A stretch of DNA of 14,622 bases, from contig JAHEEL010000033.1 in assembly GCA_024640745.1 (NCBI GenBank), positions 1-14,622 of the forward strand. The letters are read 5' to 3'. Positions 1-6,318 of this stretch are shown here, one piece after another; the first letter of the stretch is position 1; every line of letters begins with the position of its first letter. The position numbers and the translations under genes are program-made. Source of the DNA: Actinomycetes bacterium. GTDB lineage: Bacteria > Actinomycetota > Acidimicrobiia > Spongiisociales > UBA5794. The notes beneath the pieces were generated by a model that was not told the DNA's origin, made no database searches, and saw nothing but the letters and a program-made list of their open reading frames with translations.

Positions 1-174
1 GAGCACACGGACGAGATCGTCGATGATGCCGGCAGCCGGCACTCCCTCATCGCGTTCCCAGCGCCGCACTGAGGCCGTCGATCGGTGGACCGCGGTCGCG
101 AGTTGACCCATCGACATGCCTTTGGCCAGCCTCGCTTCGCGTATCGCCCGGCCAAAGGATCTGGGTTCGCTCAT
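1..174 (-). CDS. XRE-family helix-turn-helix regulator, N-terminal part (runs off window)
   Basis: Reading the minus strand from ATG at 174 gives 58 open codons to the window edge, so the 3' end is missing. The protein begins MSEPRSFGRAIREARLAKGM. It continues with SMGQLATAVHRSTASVRRWE at residues 21-40, the expected pattern of a Cro/C1-type helix-turn-helix: 'LA' in the first helix, 'S..SV.RWE' in the recognition helix. Family knowledge says such proteins bind operator DNA as dimers. The target here is unknown. It is divergent from the acyl-CoA ligase across 90 bp that hold two short palindromes, so control of its own promoter or the ligase promoter is possible but inferred. Any effector or toxin-antitoxin domain would lie beyond the window. 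Confidence 0.75.
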   Translation of the reverse strand, partial: MSEPRSFGRAIREARLAKGMSMGQLATAVHRSTASVRRWERDEGVPAAGIIDDLVRVL

Positions 175-181
175 CACGCCA

Positions 182-214
182 GGATATCCGTGCACGGGAC
201 TTCCGAGGATCCTC
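182..214. promoter_or_regulatory. Two short palindromes between divergent genes (possible operators)
   Basis: GGATATCC (182-189) and GAGGATCCTC (205-214) are perfect palindromes sharing GGAT/ATCC half-sites. Their centres are 24 bp apart, in the 90-bp divergent gap between the XRE regulator and the acyl-CoA ligase. An operator role is inferred from position and symmetry only. Confidence 0.3.
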
Positions 215-264
215 CTGGGTGACGCCTTCGCTATCGTCCGGAGAAAGCGACCGAGGAGGCTCAC

Positions 265-2052
265 GTGGGCACACAGTTCCGCAATCTGGTCGAGTTGTAC
301 GAATCGAGCGTGAGCCGGTTCACCGATCGACCCCTGTTCGGAATTCGCCACGTTGACGAGTGGCGCTGGATGCCATACGGCGAGTTCGGCAAGCAAGTCG
401 ATTATGCGAGAGGTGGCCTGTCCGGTCTCGGCGTGCAGCAGGGTGATCGGGTTGCAATCATCTCCGACAATCGGATCGAGTGGGCAGTGGGTGCATACGC
501 AACCTACGGGTTGGGTGCCGCGTGGGTTCCCATGTACGAGGCGCAGCTCTCGAAGGAATGGCAATTCATCTTGGCCGATTCCGGTGCGAAGGTGGCGGTC
601 GTTGCCGACGACGGCATCCGTGCACAACTCGACGACCACCGTGACACCCTTCCCGACCTCACGCAGATCATCGTTATCAACGGTGAAGCAGGCGGTGACT
701 CGATCACTTGGCCCGAGCTGCTGGCCCGCGGCGCCGACGCCCCCGTCGACTCAGTTCATCCGGCATCTGAGGATCTTGCCGGACTCATCTACACGTCGGG
801 GACGACGGGACGACCAAAGGGTGTGATGCTGTCGCACGGCAACATCACGAGCAATGTCAACGTATTCCCCGACATGTTCGACATCGGCCCGGATGATCGA
901 ACCGCCTCTTTCCTGCCGTGGGCCCACTCGTTCGGCCAGACGGTCGAGCTGCACTTCATCATGGGTGCGGGTGGGTCCTGCGGTATGACGAGCGCCCGAA
1001 CCCTGATGGACGACCTCCCCGACATCCGGCCAACCATCCTCGTGTCGGTGCCGACCGTCTACAACCGCCTGTACGACGCCCTGCAGAAGATGATGACGGC
1101 GAAAGGGGGCATCACAAAGACGATCTTCGATCGAGCGCTCGCCAACGCGCGCAAGCGCGCCGACCTCGCCAAGAACGGAAAGACCACGCGGTGGGTCGAG
1201 ATGCAGCACGACTTGTATGACCGCCTGGTGTTCTCAAAGGTCCGCGAGGGGTTTGGGGGTCGGCTCAGGTACTCGATCTCCGGCGGCGCCGCCATCTCCG
1301 TTGAAGTCGCCGAATTCATCTCCGCGCTCGGGATGACGGTCTACGAGGGCTATGGGCTCACCGAGACCTCCCCGGTCGCCGCGGCCAACACGCCGTCGTA
1401 CCGGAAGGTTGGATCCGTAGGCAAGGAGATCCCGGGTGTTCGGATTGAGATCGACCGTGAGGTCACGGGTGATCAGGAGATCGGCGAGATCGTCATCCAC
1501 GGCCCGAACGTCATGCTCGGCTACTACCACCTTCCGGAGGAGAACGAGAAGGTCCTCACCGCGGATCACGGCTTCCGCTCGGGCGATCTCGGCTACCGCG
1601 ACGAGGATGGGTTCATCATCATCCGGGGTCGGATCAAGGAGCAATACAAACTAGAGAACGGGAAATACGTCGTGCCCTCGCCGATCGAGGAGCAACTCCA
1701 GCTCTCCGGCTACGTGACCAACATCATGGTCTACGGCGAGCAACGTCCCTTCAACGTCGCAGTCATCGTTCCGGACATGGACGCGTTGATGAAGTGGGCC
1801 GCCGATCATGGGCTGGGCGATCTCTCCGGTGACGCGCTGCTCGAGAGCGAGTCCGTGAACGAGCTCTACCGCCGCGAGATCGACCGTCTCTCGGGTTCGA
1901 TCAAGGGCTACGAACGGGTGCGCGATTTCGTCCTCGAAGACGAGGCGTTCAGCCCCGAGAACGGGATGCTCACGCCAAGCCTGAAGGTGAAGCGTCGTGC
2001 CGTCCTCGACCGCTACGGCGCCGACATCGAGAAGCTCTACCAGCGAGATTAG
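265..2052 (+). CDS. Long-chain fatty acid-CoA ligase (AMP-forming, FACS/FAA1 type)
   Basis: A 595-residue acyl-adenylate-forming enzyme that would activate fatty acids with ATP and CoA to acyl-CoA in the cytoplasm, feeding beta-oxidation or lipid synthesis. The AMP-binding P-loop YTSGTTGRPKG is at residues 176-186. The adenine-binding motif YEGYGLTET is at 360-368. The ribose-binding Asp lies in SGDLG near residue 441, followed by the linker RGRIKEQYKLENGKYVVPSP typical of long-chain acyl-CoA synthetases. The length matches the family (about 590-620). The GTG start at 265 is preceded by GAGGAGG at 253-259 with good spacing, which decides it over later in-frame starts. The last base of the TAG stop is already the first base of a heptad repeat array. 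Exact chain-length preference cannot be read from the sequence. Confidence 0.93.
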   Translation: MGTQFRNLVELYESSVSRFTDRPLFGIRHVDEWRWMPYGEFGKQVDYARGGLSGLGVQQGDRVAIISDNRIEWAVGAYATYGLGAAWVPMYEAQLSKEWQFILADSGAKVAVVADDGIRAQLDDHRDTLPDLTQIIVINGEAGGDSITWPELLARGADAPVDSVHPASEDLAGLIYTSGTTGRPKGVMLSHGNITSNVNVFPDMFDIGPDDRTASFLPWAHSFGQTVELHFIMGAGGSCGMTSARTLMDDLPDIRPTILVSVPTVYNRLYDALQKMMTAKGGITKTIFDRALANARKRADLAKNGKTTRWVEMQHDLYDRLVFSKVREGFGGRLRYSISGGAAISVEVAEFISALGMTVYEGYGLTETSPVAAANTPSYRKVGSVGKEIPGVRIEIDREVTGDQEIGEIVIHGPNVMLGYYHLPEENEKVLTADHGFRSGDLGYRDEDGFIIIRGRIKEQYKLENGKYVVPSPIEEQLQLSGYVTNIMVYGEQRPFNVAVIVPDMDALMKWAADHGLGDLSGDALLESESVNELYRREIDRLSGSIKGYERVRDFVLEDEAFSPENGMLTPSLKVKRRAVLDRYGADIEKLYQRD

Positions 2053-2127
2053 AGACACGAGAAGAGAGACACGAGACTCGAGAAGTGAGACCCGACACCG
2101 TCTCGGGTCTGGCGTCTCGAGTCTCCA
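2052..2127. repeat. Heptad inverted-repeat array A (after acyl-CoA ligase)
   Basis: Six 7-bp units of the form GAGACNN/GAGAANN run from 2052 to 2093. After a short centre come four units GTCTCNN/GTCTGNN from 2100 to 2127. The first unit begins with the G of the TAG stop. The arms pair: GAGACTCGAG (2073-2082) with CTCGAGTCTC (2116-2125), and AGACCCGA (2088-2095) with TCGGGTCT (2103-2110), around a 7-nt loop. It sits between convergent genes, so a bidirectional terminator role is plausible. There is no T-run. Confidence 0.8.
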
Positions 2128-2144
2128 CTTGTACCCGCCGTCTG

Positions 2145-2363
2145 CTACCCGTCTTCTGGATTCCCGTACGGTCGAGATGCGATGGTGAGACGGATCGATC
2201 CGGCGATGACCACGGCAATCAGGCCGACCGTAGCCGCCAATTTCAGCCAGACGGCGCCGTCGGACGTCCACACCAACCACAAGAACGCCAGGAAGACGAG
2301 TGCCATGAGAACGAAGCCGAGAACGAGAAAGACGGTGGTGGTGCGCGACCTGGGCCCATCCAT
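2145..2363 (-). CDS. Small two-helix membrane protein, function unknown
   Basis: This 72-residue protein has a short charged N-terminus (MDGPRSRTT). A first hydrophobic helix lies at about residues 10-32 and a second at about 36-56, with a polar tail ending NPEDG. I recognise no family. The ATG at 2363 has an AGGATCAGG stretch just upstream that can serve as ribosome-binding site. It lies 43 bp downstream of the Cys-rich gene on the same strand, so the two could be co-transcribed. It is convergent with the acyl-CoA ligase, separated by heptad array A. The clean two-helix hydrophobicity on this strand, against low-complexity Arg/Ser-rich readings in the other frames, supports it as real coding sequence. 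Confidence 0.6.
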   Translation of the reverse strand: MDGPRSRTTTVFLVLGFVLMALVFLAFLWLVWTSDGAVWLKLAATVGLIAVVIAGSIRLTIASRPYGNPEDG

Positions 2364-2406
2364 GTCCTGATCCTACGCAATCGCTCGGAGCGTCGGATCA
2401 GCGGTC

Positions 2407-3009
2407 TCACGGAAGCCACGGGTCGACGACGATGGGGACCCCCAGGCTCTTTGCAGCGTCTTCGACGCTGATCCACGATTCGTCGGCGCAGTGCTCACAG
2501 GCGGTCCACAGTTCGTGGGTGGTTCTGGCAAGGGAGCGACCGTTGACGAACCCACGAACACCTCGCCGTGCGCACCGCATGCAGTAGTTGCGCACCGAGA
2601 CACCGATCAGTTCGGCAGAGGCGACCCGCCGACAACGCGGCTCCTTCACACTCGGGGCCTGCCAGCTGACAGCGCACAGGACCGATACCGGCATGATCGA
2701 GGCGTTGATCCCACACGAAAGGTCGCGATTCAGCTTGGCCTTCGAATCCCACACCCGGAGCCCACACTGACAGCTCTGGAGGTGTCCCGGTTCGAAAGGG
2801 TTCCCACCCATGTGACAGAACGCTGCACCGGTGACCGACCACACGTCGGAGGGCTCATCCGAGTAGAGCGCGGCAACGTGGACCTCCCCGTCGTACGCCA
2901 GGCGCGCCCGCTTCCAACCCCGGGGGGACCCGGTGGGAAGGGCATCGGGGTGCCCGTCCGGCCACGGTGTCGGGTGCGATCGGCTGCGTGGTGAAGACGG
3001 CGAGGTCAC
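2407..3009 (-). CDS. Cys-rich hypothetical protein with CxCG and two CxxC motifs
   Basis: Up to 200 residues if the GTG at 3009 is used. That start has no clear ribosome-binding site and the first ~30 residues are Pro/Ser-rich, so the true start could lie further in. Visible features are a SCQCG motif (Cys80, Cys82), a CMRC pair (143-146) and a CEHC pair (171-174). The two pairs are spaced like a zinc ribbon or rubredoxin-type metal knuckle. The C-terminus, WISVEDAAKSLGVPIVVDPW, looks globular. The CxCG segment resembles a type seen in actinobacterial proteins of unknown function, but I cannot name a family. Metal binding is inferred from cysteine spacing only. The opposite-strand readings across it look like shadows. 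It probably leads a two-gene unit with the small membrane protein downstream. Confidence 0.6.
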   Translation of the reverse strand: MTSPSSPRSRSHPTPWPDGHPDALPTGSPRGWKRARLAYDGEVHVAALYSDEPSDVWSVTGAAFCHMGGNPFEPGHLQSCQCGLRVWDSKAKLNRDLSCGINASIMPVSVLCAVSWQAPSVKEPRCRRVASAELIGVSVRNYCMRCARRGVRGFVNGRSLARTTHELWTACEHCADESWISVEDAAKSLGVPIVVDPWLP

Positions 3010-3148
3010 GCGCCGCCGCCGGCATCGCCGATCGGTCGGCGTTCGTAGTTCACCTGGCCTCGTCCCATTCGATCACCGTAGGTCGGATGACGGCCGCGCC
3101 GCCAGGGACCAACGACCCGACACCTCGCGTTGCAGCGAGCCCTACCCT

Positions 3149-3181
3149 GATTGGTCGCTATCGACGATTGGTCGCTATCGA
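3149..3181. repeat. Tandem direct repeat, 16 bp x 2 (period 17)
   Basis: GATTGGTCGCTATCGA occurs at 3149-3164 and again at 3166-3181, separated by one base. It lies just 3' of the minus-strand tRNA-Sec gene. I see no coding sequence in the 3010-3192 stretch that contains it. The rest of the stretch has only a weak 5-bp stem (3124-3139). Confidence 0.7.
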
Positions 3182-3192
3182 AGCTGCGTTCG

Positions 3193-3284
3193 CGGAGGCG
3201 GACGGGAATCGAACCCGCCAGGGCACTCTCGCACCCTCACCGGTTTTGAAGACCGGGGGACCCACCAGGCGTCCGGACGCCTCC
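3193..3284 (-). tRNA. selC: tRNA-Sec (anticodon UCA)
   Basis: This is selenocysteine tRNA, charged with Ser and converted to Sec-tRNA for reading in-frame UGA. The minus strand starts GGAGGCG (3284-3278), which pairs with CGCCTCC (3200-3194), followed by discriminator G at 3193. The anticodon arm is CCGGT-CTTCAAA-ACCGG with anticodon TCA, at 3249-3247. The long variable arm is a GGGTGC/GTGCCC stem with two wobble pairs and a GAGA tetraloop. The T arm is GCGGG-TTCGATT-CCCGT. The 92-nt length, the long variable arm and the G73 discriminator fit the family, and the anticodon context matches E. coli selC. CCA is not encoded. The eighth acceptor pair (T with C) and part of the D stem look imperfect by eye. 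Confidence 0.93.
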
Positions 3285-3292
3285 AAGGCGGA

Positions 3293-3298
3293 AACCTA
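3293..3298 (-). promoter_or_regulatory. Possible -10 element for tRNA-Sec
   Basis: TAGGTT on the minus strand fits the actinobacterial TANNNT -10 pattern. It ends 8 nt before the tRNA 5' end, which would give almost no leader. No convincing -35 was found. Confidence 0.3.
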
Positions 3299-3385
3299 CC
3301 CCACGCGGCGCGTCACTCGGTCGCCCGGAGCACTCGATGCAAGGAGTGAGACCCAAGAGACCGCGCACCGGCAACGTCGCGATTC

Positions 3386-3413
3386 AGGCCGGCAGCCGGC
3401 GACCGGCAGGCCT
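3386..3413 (-). terminator. GC-rich hairpin at the end of the Dps gene
   Basis: GCCGG (3395-3399) pairs with CCGGC (3403-3407) around CGA, and AGGCC (3386-3390) pairs with GGCCT (3409-3413) outside it with an internal bulge. It overlaps the dps stop codon region. There is no T-run in the direction of dps transcription, so termination is only suggested. Confidence 0.3.
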
Positions 3414-3876
3414 ACCGTAGATGCGCCCGAAGCATCCAGAGCTGCTCCTCGAGCCCCTCGATGATGGTTTGGAGTAGCCCGTCCGAGATCACGTCCAGAC
3501 CCTCCACAACGCTCTGCTGAGCGCGGGCCCGACGCGCAACGGCCTCGACCCGATCAGCGATGAGCGCGATCGCGTCGCCGTCCGGCAGCCACTCGACGGG
3601 AAATGGAGCGGCGTCGCCGTCGGCAACCACGTCTTGTGCCCGCCCGCGCGGCAGGGCTCCGAGAATGACGATTCGCTCGGCGACGCTGTCGCTCCAGAGC
3701 CGCCACTCGTCGATGAGCACATCGAGGCGCTCATGCGCCGGCTGGAATCGCTCGCCGACGACGGTCCAGTGGGCTTGCTTCCCGACCAGGTGAAGGTCGA
3801 TGAGGTCAACCAACAGCGGCTGAAGGGCATCGGCAACCCCCGCAGCGTCGTCTCCGGCAATGACGGTCCACGTCAT
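3412..3876 (-). CDS. dps: Dps-family ferritin-like DNA/iron-protection protein
   Basis: Dps proteins form dodecamers that oxidise and store iron and protect DNA under oxidative or starvation stress. The 154-residue reading from ATG at 3876 contains the full ferroxidase signature with exact family spacing: His36 (in AHW), His48 (in PAH), Asp52, Asp63 and Glu67. These match E. coli Dps His51, His63, Asp67, Asp78 and Glu82. The start is set by CCTCC at 3883-3887 (GGAGG on the coding strand), 6 nt upstream. A longer reading to 3978 adds an implausible 34-residue tail overlapping the divergent VOC gene. It lacks a long basic N-terminal tail, so DNA binding may be weak, as in some Dps members. It is divergent from the VOC gene across 89 bp; a TAGAAT on its strand at about 3915 could be a -10. 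Confidence 0.88.
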   Translation of the reverse strand: MTWTVIAGDDAAGVADALQPLLVDLIDLHLVGKQAHWTVVGERFQPAHERLDVLIDEWRLWSDSVAERIVILGALPRGRAQDVVADGDAAPFPVEWLPDGDAIALIADRVEAVARRARAQQSVVEGLDVISDGLLQTIIEGLEEQLWMLRAHLR

Positions 3877-3965
3877 GATGATCCTCCGACGATTGAGGCT
3901 GTACAGAATCCATTCTATGACCACGACGTGTTCAGAATCGTCGCGCCGGAGCGTAGGGTGGTGAC

Positions 3966-4397
3966 ATGGCGCGATCATTTCAGGTCACATTCGATGCCCG
4001 AGATCCGGCCGCGCTCGCCGACTTCTGGGCCGCCGCGCTCGGATATGTGCTCCAGCCACCGCCGGAGGGTTTCGATTCGTGGGACGCCTTCGCGGACGCC
4101 GTCGGCATCCCGCCGCAGGCTCGCGACCAACTGGCAGCAGTGATCGACCCCGATGGCAGCGGACCGCGCATCCTGATCCAGAAGGTCCCGGAGCCCAAGG
4201 TCGCGAAAAACCGGTGCCACCTCGACGTGGCGGTTACGAGCCACACGATGCAGCCTGATGAGCGGCGGGTGGCCATCGATGCCGAGGCCGTCCGCCTCGT
4301 GGCCCTCGGCGCCACCCGGCTCGAAGACTTCGAGGAGGCAATCGGCGTGTGGACCGTGATGCTGGATCCCGAAGGCAACGAGTTCTGCCTCCAGTGA
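3966..4397 (+). CDS. VOC superfamily (glyoxalase-like) protein
   Basis: A 143-residue single-unit protein of the vicinal oxygen chelate fold. The N-terminal half reads FQVTFDARDPAALADFWAAA, the usual beta-strand plus 'D...LA.FW' helix of Glyoxalase-like domains. The second half has KNRCHLDVAV, with candidate metal ligand His85, and ends VMLDPEGNEFCLQ, with candidate ligand Glu138. Members act as lyases, dioxygenases or resistance proteins, often with a divalent metal. The substrate cannot be told from sequence. The ATG at 3966 has an AGGGTGG stretch just upstream. It is divergent from dps and convergent with the CBS-domain gene; the 58-bp gap to the latter (4398-4455) shows no clear terminator. 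Confidence 0.85.
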   Translation: MARSFQVTFDARDPAALADFWAAALGYVLQPPPEGFDSWDAFADAVGIPPQARDQLAAVIDPDGSGPRILIQKVPEPKVAKNRCHLDVAVTSHTMQPDERRVAIDAEAVRLVALGATRLEDFEEAIGVWTVMLDPEGNEFCLQ

Positions 4398-4455
4398 CTC
4401 CGCTTCCGCAGGCTCAGGACGCCAACTACCGCGTCGCGAACCCCGGGTCCGTGAT

Positions 4456-4890
4456 CTAGCCGGTGATGTAGCGCTCGAGGTCGGCGATCAGGTCGCGCTG
4501 CTGGGCGATCATGGCCTTCACGACATCACCGATCGACACGATGCCGACGATTCGTCCGTCTTCGTCGACCACCGGGAGATGCCGTACCCGCTCATCGGTC
4601 ATCAGCTCCATGCAGGCGGCGACCGACGCGGAAGGCTTCACCGTGCGGACGACGCCCGTCATGATCTGCGAGACCGGTGTCTCGTTCGACCCGCGCTCCT
4701 GGAGCTTCACCTTTCTGGCGTAATCCCGCTCCGTCAGGATGCCCGCGAGATCGTCGCCGTCAAGGACGAGGACCGCTCCAATGTTGTGCTGCGCCATCGT
4801 CTCGAGCGCCCGCAACACCGTGTCGGTGGGTTCCACCGACCAGACCTCAGTGCCCTTCTCATCCAGGATGCCGGCGACCTTCCGTTGCAT
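4456..4890 (-). CDS. Two-CBS-domain protein
   Basis: A 144-residue protein made of a tandem CBS pair (Bateman module), which typically binds adenosyl ligands and senses energy status. CBS1 spans about residues 14-66 (VEPTDTVLRALETMAQHNIG, then GILTERDYARKV). CBS2 spans about 78-130 (MTGVVRTVKPSASVAACMEL, then HLPVVDEDGRIVGIVSIGDV). A short helical tail ends DLERYITG. No catalytic domain is attached. The ATG at 4890 is chosen because GGAGGG lies just upstream (minus strand 4908-4903). A longer reading to 5013 adds an Arg-rich tail unlike the family. It is divergent from the liv operon across 144 bp; TATGTT on its strand (4919-4914) could be a -10, without a clear -35. A regulatory link to the transporter is possible but unproven. 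Confidence 0.88.
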   Translation of the reverse strand: MQRKVAGILDEKGTEVWSVEPTDTVLRALETMAQHNIGAVLVLDGDDLAGILTERDYARKVKLQERGSNETPVSQIMTGVVRTVKPSASVAACMELMTDERVRHLPVVDEDGRIVGIVSIGDVVKAMIAQQRDLIADLERYITG

Positions 4891-5019
4891 GTTGACCCCT
4901 TCCCTCCGGACCGAACATACTCGTAGCTCTGCAGGTGCGCTCGGAATCCTTGGATCGCTCCGCCGGCGCCGGTGATCCGACGCGCAACACCGGGCAAACA
5001 CCCGAGCTCTCACTCGCCC

Positions 5020-5025
5020 TACACT
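5020..5025 (+). promoter_or_regulatory. Possible -10 element for a leaderless liv operon transcript
   Basis: TACACT fits TANNNT and ends 9 nt before the GTG start at 5035, which has no Shine-Dalgarno sequence. This would suit transcription starting at or near the start codon. No -35 is evident. Confidence 0.3.
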
Positions 5026-5034
5026 CGTTCAACC

Positions 5035-6318
5035 GTGTCACGACGTGCCCGCTTCGCAGTGTTCTGGCTCGCGGCGTTCGCTATCGCTGCGTTGTCTCCG
5101 GTCGCGTCCCTCGCGACGGGCGAGTCCATCGGAGGGAAGCTCATTCAGACGGTGGGCGAGGAGCGGATCCCGACAGCGGGCGTCACGATCATCGTGCGCC
5201 AGGAAGGATCAGAGATCGGACGCGGCGAGTCCGACTCCGAAGGGTCCTGGGAGATCCCGGTGCCCGGCGCCGGCGTCTACCAGGTGACGCTCGACACGAC
5301 GACCCTGCCCGACGGTGTTGGTCTCACGAACCCCGACGCCGCGGAGCTCCCCGATGTCAACGTTCGGGAAGGTCAGGCGAAGAAGGTGATCTTCCCGCTC
5401 GGCGAAGGGACCACGTCATCGGTGTCCTCCTACGAACGCGTAGGGGCGCTCTTCATCTCGGGTCTCAAGCTCGGTGCGATCATTGCATTGTGCGCCGTCG
5501 GCCTGTCGCTCGTCTACGGAGTAACCGGCCTGGTCAACTTCGCGCATGCCGAGATGGTCACTCTGGGAGCCGTGACCGCCTACTTCTTCCACGCCTCTCC
5601 TGTCGGTCCGCAGTGGTCCCTCCTCGTGGCTTCAGTACCCGCCATCCTCGTCGGCGCAGGGTTCGGCTGGCTGCAGGAGACGGCGATCTGGCGTCCGCTG
5701 CGCGCGCGACATATGGGCCTCGTGTCGATGATGGTGGTGTCGATCGGCCTGTCGTTCGCGGTCCGACACCTCATCCTCATCATCTTCGGCGGCGAGCCGA
5801 GGGCGTACCCGGATTTCGCCGGTCAGCCGCCGATCGAGATCCTCGGAGTGTCGGTGGTTCCGAAGAACCTCATCACGATCGGGGTCGCACTTCTGGTCCT
5901 CGCCGGCGTCGGCCTCTTCCTCCAGAAGAGCCGGGCTGGGACCGCCATGCGTGCCGTCTCCGACGACGCCGACCTCGCCGAGTCGTCCGGCATCGACGTG
6001 AATCGAATCATCCTCATCACGTGGAGCCTCGCCGGCGGTCTCGCAGCGCTCGGCGGAATCTTCTTCGGGCTCAACGAAGCCGTCCAGTGGGACATGGGCT
6101 TCAGCCTCCTCCTCTTGATCTTCGCCGCCGTTGTGCTCGGAGGCCTGGGCACGGCATACGGCGCCATGGTCGGCGGGTTCGTCGTGGGTGTGATCGTCGA
6201 GATGAGCACGCTCTTCGTCCCGAATGAGCTGAAGACCGCCGTCGGGCTCGTCGTCCTCATCGTGATGCTGCTCGTGAGGCCGCAGGGTCTCTTTGGCACG
6301 AAGGAGCGGATCGGCTGA
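5035..6318 (+). CDS. livH: LivH-type ABC transporter permease with N-terminal extracytoplasmic domain
   Basis: Inner-membrane permease of a branched-chain amino-acid/amide (HAAT) transporter. From the GTG at 5035 it has 427 residues, well over the ~290-310 usual for LivH. Residues 1-27 form a signal-like segment (basic SRRAR, hydrophobic core, ending ASLA). Residues about 30-122 read like a carboxypeptidase-regulatory-type beta-sandwich (PTAGVTIIV, then SEGSWEIPVPGAGVYQV). The permease core runs from about 135 to the end, with GLSLVYGVTGLVNFAHAEMV and the C-terminal LLVRPQGLFG typical of the family. A start at 4972 is possible but would put Ser/His-rich sequence before the signal segment. The stop overlaps the livM ATG (TGATG). 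First gene of the operon. Confidence 0.9.
   Translation: MSRRARFAVFWLAAFAIAALSPVASLATGESIGGKLIQTVGEERIPTAGVTIIVRQEGSEIGRGESDSEGSWEIPVPGAGVYQVTLDTTTLPDGVGLTNPDAAELPDVNVREGQAKKVIFPLGEGTTSSVSSYERVGALFISGLKLGAIIALCAVGLSLVYGVTGLVNFAHAEMVTLGAVTAYFFHASPVGPQWSLLVASVPAILVGAGFGWLQETAIWRPLRARHMGLVSMMVVSIGLSFAVRHLILIIFGGEPRAYPDFAGQPPIEILGVSVVPKNLITIGVALLVLAGVGLFLQKSRAGTAMRAVSDDADLAESSGIDVNRIILITWSLAGGLAALGGIFFGLNEAVQWDMGFSLLLLIFAAVVLGGLGTAYGAMVGGFVVGVIVEMSTLFVPNELKTAVGLVVLIVMLLVRPQGLFGTKERIG

Noticed and set aside
2491..2994. 167-codon plus-strand frame opposite the Cys-rich gene
   Set aside because: No recognisable motif. The minus-strand reading has paired CxxC motifs and a globular-looking C-terminus.
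3340..3361. A sixth heptad array (GAGACCC and GAGAC near the tRNA-Sec upstream side)
   Set aside because: Only two GAGAC cores occur, out of 7-bp phase, with no opposite arm. It may be chance or a relic.
3876..3978. N-terminal extension of Dps to 3978
   Set aside because: It overlaps the divergent VOC gene start, and a strong ribosome-binding site marks the ATG at 3876.
4935..6227. 430-codon plus-strand frame overlapping livH
   Set aside because: Almost entirely Arg/Gly/Asp, no domain. It is the +1 shadow of livH.
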